Source: Dehalococcoidales bacterium (GTDB lineage Bacteria; Chloroflexota; Dehalococcoidia; Dehalococcoidales; JAQTRN01). From it: a stretch of DNA of 26,414 bases. This document shows positions 22,025 to 26,414 of this stretch, one piece after another. The notes beneath the pieces were generated by a model. The model was not told the DNA's origin. It did no database searches and worked only from the letters and a program-made list of their open reading frames with translations. Position 1 is the stretch's first letter, and each line of letters opens with the position of its first letter. The translations under genes and the position numbers were made by a program. The stretch is from NCBI GenBank assembly GCA_028711795.1, contig JAQTRN010000001.1, positions 14,080 to 40,493 of the forward strand, read 5' to 3'.

Positions 22025-23583
22025 TGGCTAACGAGCTCAGACACAAAAATACCGACGTTGTAAATAAGCTCTCCGCTTCCGAGTGGGTGGACGTTGATAC
22101 CCACCAATTCAATAACCAGGCCACGGGCGACTTGGCCTACGCACCATCAGCAACGCAGATTAGCCGGTTTCCGATTGGCGCTAACGGGAAGATTCTGTCC
22201 GTGGCTTCTGGTTTACCTGCATGGGTAGTGCCTGGAGCTTTAGGGGCTTCGGCTTATGTTATCGCCAACGACGCGCCTGCTGCTATCAAGACGTGGGCGA
22301 CTATATTACAGACGGCGGGGTTTCCGGTGTGGGGCTGTGACGGGACGGCAGATGATGTTCAGATTCAGGCGGCGATAACTGCTGCTGCTGCAGGTAACGG
22401 CGGAATCGTACAACTATCTGACGGGAGGTTTACGCTGAGCGCTCCATTGGTTCTCGCCAGCAATGTATGGCTCAGGGGCAATGGTGCGGACAAAGACATA
22501 ACCTTCTACGTTACGCCGCCCAGCCCGCTACCGAGACTTAACAATGGTACTGTCCTGTTTATAGATACTGCTGCAATGAATGCCATCAACATAGCAGGAG
22601 AATTGCAAAGTGCCTACCTATCCGATTTCAGTATTGACTTCAACAACGGGCTAGCCTCGACAGGCCACGGTATCAACCAAACAGCATTGTTAAACGGGTT
22701 AGGACTGACCCAATTCAACTTCAAGAACATACTAGCCAACAATGTGGACAAAGACCACTATTCACTGTATATGGAAACTCCTTGCCTAGGCAGAATCGAG
22801 GACTTCTATTCGTACGGTGGCGGTTATATCAAGATAGTGTTAACAGATACGAATGGTCTTTACGGCAGCCAATTCAACGCCGGTAATATCCAGTTCGACA
22901 ACTGCTTTGCGTACGTTACAACGGCGACAATGACCGTTCCTCCTGTGATGATGGGGTGGTCAACCGCCTCGGCGGGGATTCTGAATCTGATGCAATTCAA
23001 CCGATTCCAAGTCAATGCCACACTGCCCGCTGGTACTGACGGAATGCAACTAACTCACGTCTGGTACACCGGGTTTTACAACCTTGACCTTGAAATAGCA
23101 GGGTCTACTAAAGTTGTCGCACTAAACAATTCACAGGAGGTTGCGTTCTTCAATCCCCTAGTAGGCGGGGGTGGTGAAAAATTCGAAGCGGTTTCGAGCT
23201 TAGTAAAAGCGTATGGCGGACGGTGGGGGTTGGTGCTTTACGATGACAACCAATATAGCGTTTATGACGGAATCTACTTAAATTCCCTGCATGCCGGCAG
23301 CTCCGCTAAACCAACACATAGTGTAATAAACAGTCTTAGGTCGGAGAACTCCGGCACCGCCACTATCCTTGATACCACAACCTCTATCAAAGTTACTCAC
23401 GGGCTGGCCGCTGTGCCGACCAGAGTGATTATCACGTTAACTACCAGTCTCGGTGACGCCACGGAAATCTACGTCAGCAATAAAGATATTGATTCCGATG
23501 GGTTAAAATTCCAGGTTGATGTTGACCTAGACCCTGGGGCAAATGTCTCCTTCGACTGGCGCGCTCAGGTAGGTGAAGGCTAA
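22024..23583 (+). CDS. Tailspike-like protein with predicted beta-helix
   Basis: A 519-residue receptor-binding candidate. The N-terminus is an anchor-like segment (ATGDLAYAPSATQISRFPIG, then ASGLPAWV). From about residue 108 is a pectate-lyase-type start: GCDGTADDVQIQAAITAAAAG, GGIVQLSDGRFTLSAPLVL and NVWLRGNG, followed by long beta-helix-like sequence. The last ~75 residues (IKVTHGLAAVPTRVIITL) form a beta domain also seen in other phage fibre ends. It overlaps the tape measure stop (TAATG). It may degrade or bind a host surface glycan. Its place before the hub gene is unusual. Confidence 0.75.
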   Translation: MANELRHKNTDVVNKLSASEWVDVDTHQFNNQATGDLAYAPSATQISRFPIGANGKILSVASGLPAWVVPGALGASAYVIANDAPAAIKTWATILQTAGFPVWGCDGTADDVQIQAAITAAAAGNGGIVQLSDGRFTLSAPLVLASNVWLRGNGADKDITFYVTPPSPLPRLNNGTVLFIDTAAMNAINIAGELQSAYLSDFSIDFNNGLASTGHGINQTALLNGLGLTQFNFKNILANNVDKDHYSLYMETPCLGRIEDFYSYGGGYIKIVLTDTNGLYGSQFNAGNIQFDNCFAYVTTATMTVPPVMMGWSTASAGILNLMQFNRFQVNATLPAGTDGMQLTHVWYTGFYNLDLEIAGSTKVVALNNSQEVAFFNPLVGGGGEKFEAVSSLVKAYGGRWGLVLYDDNQYSVYDGIYLNSLHAGSSAKPTHSVINSLRSENSGTATILDTTTSIKVTHGLAAVPTRVIITLTTSLGDATEIYVSNKDIDSDGLKFQVDVDLDPGANVSFDWRAQVGEG

Positions 23584-25157
23584 TGTCCCCTTTTCCTTAC
23601 ACTTTCCCAATTGAGTTCGGGGTAAACCCGTCTTGTGTCGTTTTAATTGACGGGGACTTGCCTCAAATCCTGCGTGGTTCTTTGTCCATTGACAAGCGGA
23701 TTGAGGAACGCTCTACCGCCTCTTTTACCCTGGTAGATGCGGCCGGGACGGAATCCTATGCCCGGGGCCAGCCCGTATATATCTACGACCTTGAGGACAA
23801 CTTAATCTTCGCCGGATTCATTGATAACCCGGGGAAAACACGGATGGCCCCCGGCTCCGGGCTGCTGCACGAAATATCCTGCATGGACAACCACTACCTG
23901 GCCGATAAACGACTCGTCATCCGCTCTTACGCCAACCAGACGGCGGGCTATATCGTTAACGAGCTGCTCACCGACTACCTGGCCGGTGAAGGCATCACGG
24001 CAGGGGAAATCCAGGACGGACCCACCATCCAGTCGGCGGTATTCAACTACGTCAAGGCTAGCGAAGCTCTCGACGCCTTGAAGGAACTATCCGGCTTCAC
24101 CTGGTATATTGACGAAAACAAAGATCTATACTTTGTTGACCGTTCTACCTACACGGCCCCCTGGCAACTGGACTGGGTGAATCATAGAGCGTTAAAGGGC
24201 AGCTCCCACCTATCAACCGGAAATCCTTTGTACCGCAACCGCCAATACATCAGAGGCGGGAAAGGACTTACATCTCTTCAAACGCTTCATTTCACCGGGG
24301 ACGGAGTGTTGCAGTCCTTCATTCTAGGCTATCCACTAGCGCTGGAACCAACTATCACCGAAGATGCCGCCGCTATGACAGTAGGTATCAAGGGTATCGA
24401 AACGGGCTTTGACTACTACTGGAACAAGGGCGATAACTCAATCTACGCCGATACTGCCCCAGGGGTAGGGGTAGACGTTGAAGTCCAATATTACGGACAG
24501 TATCCGCTAATTACTCTGTCGGTAGATGCGGCCGGGCAGGTAGCAAGGCAGGCCATTGAAGGCGGGACGGGTTACGTCGAGGATATCGTAACAGAATCAC
24601 AACACGAGACGGCGGAGGCCGTCCAGGAATCAGCTAGTGCCAAGCTCACCGTATACTGCCAGGAAGCCGAGAAGTTCACCTACCAAACTCACACGTCAGG
24701 ACTAGCCCCCGGCCAGCTACAGGAAATCACCTATGCACCCTTCGGATTCGCCGCTCACGAAATGCTAATTGAGTCCATCCATATCACGGCAGAGGGGGGA
24801 TTAGTTACTTGCGATGTGAGCTGTGTCACCGGGCCGACTATGGGGAGCTGGGCGAAGTTCTTCTCGAATATCCTTACCCGCCAGGACAAGACGCTACAGG
24901 TGGGGGATTCGTTGCTATTGGCGCTCTTGGAGCAGGCTGAAACAGTAGCTATCGCCGAATCAGACAACATCGAGACGGATGACTTCTCGGGCGGGATTGT
25001 CAACAGGTGGATTGCCTTACCCCCCACGCAAGGGGCAGGGCATAACGTAGAACACGAGCTGGTGGCGATTGCCGAAACCCCGAACTTGGTAGACCACGAC
25101 ACGGAAGATTACGAGTGGGACGACGGCTGCGAGTGGGATTTCGCTACCTGGGCGTGA
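23583..25157 (+). CDS. Tail tip hub/baseplate protein
   Basis: A 524-residue protein with the layout of siphovirus hub proteins: N-terminal barrel-like strands (GSLSIDKRIEERSTASFTLVD, RGQPVYIYDLEDNLIFAGFI), a middle HYLADKRLVIRSYANQTAGYIVNELL segment common in ReqiPepy6 gp37-like and related tail proteins, then FTWYIDENKDLYFVDR, and a second barrel near 365-415. The final ~80 residues are acidic and end in repeated EWD motifs. It overlaps the tailspike stop (TAATG). It probably closes the tube and holds the receptor-binding proteins. Confidence 0.8.
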   Translation: MSPFPYTFPIEFGVNPSCVVLIDGDLPQILRGSLSIDKRIEERSTASFTLVDAAGTESYARGQPVYIYDLEDNLIFAGFIDNPGKTRMAPGSGLLHEISCMDNHYLADKRLVIRSYANQTAGYIVNELLTDYLAGEGITAGEIQDGPTIQSAVFNYVKASEALDALKELSGFTWYIDENKDLYFVDRSTYTAPWQLDWVNHRALKGSSHLSTGNPLYRNRQYIRGGKGLTSLQTLHFTGDGVLQSFILGYPLALEPTITEDAAAMTVGIKGIETGFDYYWNKGDNSIYADTAPGVGVDVEVQYYGQYPLITLSVDAAGQVARQAIEGGTGYVEDIVTESQHETAEAVQESASAKLTVYCQEAEKFTYQTHTSGLAPGQLQEITYAPFGFAAHEMLIESIHITAEGGLVTCDVSCVTGPTMGSWAKFFSNILTRQDKTLQVGDSLLLALLEQAETVAIAESDNIETDDFSGGIVNRWIALPPTQGAGHNVEHELVAIAETPNLVDHDTEDYEWDDGCEWDFATWA

Positions 25158-25168
25158 TAGGAGAACGT

Positions 25169-25642
25169 ATGAAGACCAAAAAGAACGAATCTATTAAGCT
25201 CATCGGGCGGTGGAAACTCACCGCCCGCAATCGTTTTACGGGTGAGGTAATCACTAAAGAGGGCGGGAACCTCGTTACCACAGTAGGAAAACAATTAGTC
25301 GGGGATATGCTGATTGACAGAACGGGCTATGATACCGGCCTGACCTACTGCGCCATCGGCTCTGACAATACCGCCCCGGCCATAACGGATACTACCCTCA
25401 CTGTAGAGGAAGCCCGCAAAGCGATTACCTCTAGAACTAGGGCGGGTAACGATATCACCCTGTCCACCTTTTTCACTGCGGCGGAGGCGACTTATGCCAT
25501 TGAAGAGGCTGGGGTGTTCGGACATTCTACGGCTTCGGCTGCTGCGGATAGCGGCGTGCTGGCCTCACATTTCCTCGTTAGCTTTGATAACACCGGGGGG
25601 TTATACGATATCACCGTTCAGCTCACGTGGACGATAGGCTAG
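25169..25642 (+). CDS. Tail-associated structural protein
   Basis: A 157-residue protein with an AGGAG site five bases before the ATG at 25169. Motifs: GRWKLTARNRFTGEV, GNLVTTVGKQLVGDML, LTYCAIGSDNTAP, EEARKAITSRTRAGN, ATYAIEEAGVFG and SGVLASHFLVSFDNTGG. Patterns such as 'eeaGvFg......l...f' are frequent in phage fibre and baseplate proteins. It appears distantly related to the protein at 13511-14074. It follows the hub gene, so a tail tip role is likely. Confidence 0.7.
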   Translation: MKTKKNESIKLIGRWKLTARNRFTGEVITKEGGNLVTTVGKQLVGDMLIDRTGYDTGLTYCAIGSDNTAPAITDTTLTVEEARKAITSRTRAGNDITLSTFFTAAEATYAIEEAGVFGHSTASAAADSGVLASHFLVSFDNTGGLYDITVQLTWTIG

Positions 25643-25651
25643 AGGTGAATT

Positions 25652-26008
25652 ATGGCGATTGCAACAGGTAATCAGATACTAGCGGCGGATGTGGCCCTAG
25701 GAGCTAATATGCCGTCTGGCTCAATTATTATCTGGACGGGCACTATCGCCAACATCCCGGCCGGGTGGCTGATATGCGACGGCAACAACTCTACCCCTAA
25801 CCTGCTGGCGAAATTCCTGGAAGGGGTGGCAACGGCGGGAACTGACCCAGGGACTACAGGGGGGAATGTCAGCCATACGCATACACTACCGGACGGCGGG
25901 ACTATTACCTCAACCGGGACAGGCACTTACCTGATGAACCCCTTAACCTCTGGCAGCACCGACGGCCGCCCGCCGTTCTACGACGCAGCCTTTATCATGA
26001 AGTCTTAA
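25652..26008 (+). CDS. Tail collar-type fibre tip protein
   Basis: A 118-residue protein with the phage collar signature: IPAGWLICDGNNSTPNLLAKFLEG, GTTGGNVSHTHTLP and the end RPPFYDAAFIMKS. The domain is found at the tip of many tail fibres, where it can trimerise and contact receptors. It is short, with no fibre shaft, so it may assemble on the tail tip proteins encoded just upstream. GAGGTG precedes the ATG. Confidence 0.88.
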   Translation: MAIATGNQILAADVALGANMPSGSIIIWTGTIANIPAGWLICDGNNSTPNLLAKFLEGVATAGTDPGTTGGNVSHTHTLPDGGTITSTGTGTYLMNPLTSGSTDGRPPFYDAAFIMKS

Positions 26009-26021
26009 ATCGAGGTGGGCT

Positions 26022-26408
26022 TTGATTATTAAATGCTTTCGCTGCGGTAAGGACATTGACTCCCCCGGAATCAAGGGCAAGAGGGTAGGCGGCAAGGTAG
26101 AGACCTACTTCAACGCCGACTACGTAATGGCCGAAGATACCCAGGCGGACGAGGAACGAGCGGCTTATGAGGCCGTCAAACATACCGAGACGACCTTAAA
26201 AAAGAAGGACAAGGGCGAGCCGATTGACGAGAACGAATACGAGCGTGTGCCAATCGTCAGCCCCGGCCATGTAGCAATCGGCCAGGATAACGTCATCCGG
26301 GTGGAAGTTGTCAAGAAGATGGCGCGAGTCCAGAAAACTGGAATCGTCTGCCCGGACTGTTACAGACCGACAGACACGGTAATCTGGGGCGCTCACAAGG
26401 CGGTGTGA
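26022..26408 (+). CDS. Zinc-ribbon protein with charged middle
   Basis: A 128-residue protein with CFRCG (Cys5/Cys8) near the start and CPDC (Cys110/Cys113) near the end, so a zinc ribbon would form from distant parts, with a highly charged Glu/Lys middle between. TTG start at 26022 has GAGGTGGG upstream. Another gene seems to begin just at the window edge (ATG at 26410). Role unknown. Confidence 0.65.
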   Translation: MIIKCFRCGKDIDSPGIKGKRVGGKVETYFNADYVMAEDTQADEERAAYEAVKHTETTLKKKDKGEPIDENEYERVPIVSPGHVAIGQDNVIRVEVVKKMARVQKTGIVCPDCYRPTDTVIWGAHKAV

Positions 26409-26414
26409 TATGTC

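Noticed and set aside
25115..25168. Upstream extension of the tail structural gene
   Set aside because: It overlaps the hub gene end; the ATG at 25169 has a good AGGAG site.

Overview
This window is a contiguous piece of a tailed double-stranded DNA bacteriophage or prophage, and its gene set points to a siphovirus: terminase, portal, HK97-fold capsid genes, head-tail connectors, tail tube, tail assembly chaperone, tape measure and tail tip, with no sheath gene. Genes are tightly packed, often coupled by ATGA, GTGA or TAATG overlaps, and most have good Shine-Dalgarno sites, so the host is a bacterium. I cannot name the host. Many small proteins carry CxxC zinc-binding pairs, which is a noticeable feature of this phage. 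I see no integrase, lysis, replication or tRNA genes, so the window is only part of the genome.

Layout. (1) 1-2406, plus strand: small accessory genes, including cysteine-rich proteins, a VRR-NUC-type nuclease and a LuxR-type helix-turn-helix protein, with one intrinsic terminator near 1400. (2) 2403-3507: a control region. It has a perfect 16-bp palindrome, a plus-strand promoter followed within about 25 bp by a terminator, a minus-strand two-gene operon of zinc-ribbon proteins with its own strong promoter, and two GC-rich hairpins before the packaging genes. (3) 3508-7845: terminase small and large subunits, portal, three small ORFs and an SPP1 gp7/Mu gpF-like morphogenesis protein, closed by a terminator. 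(4) 7924-14074: the head module. It has a ChaB-protease-scaffold fusion, three tandem DUF2190-like decoration proteins, a coiled-coil protein, a Mu gpT-like major capsid protein and two small beta-rich structural proteins. (5) 14125-17532: a repeat-rich structural protein, then head-tail connector, closure, gp10-like and tail-terminator proteins, closed by a terminator. (6) 17608-26408: two tail tube paralogues, a tail assembly chaperone pair probably joined by a -1 frameshift, a small minus-strand membrane protein with a possible promoter of its own, tape measure, beta-helix tailspike, tail hub, fibre and collar-like proteins, and a zinc-ribbon protein.

Together these genes give DNA packaging (TerS, TerL, portal), prohead assembly and maturation (scaffold-protease, capsid, decoration), neck completion, tail assembly (tube, chaperones, tape measure) and host recognition (tailspike, hub, fibre, collar). 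The most unusual points are the 11-copy 'TDG..GD' repeat protein, repeated duplication of structural genes (decoration x3, tail tube x2, a TYC/WYC-motif structural protein x2), a zinc-ribbon ORF lying wholly inside other coding sequence at the portal 3' end, the long TerS/TerL overlap, and the palindrome-promoter-terminator element at 2403-2512. Identifications come from reading motifs and gene order, without database searches.
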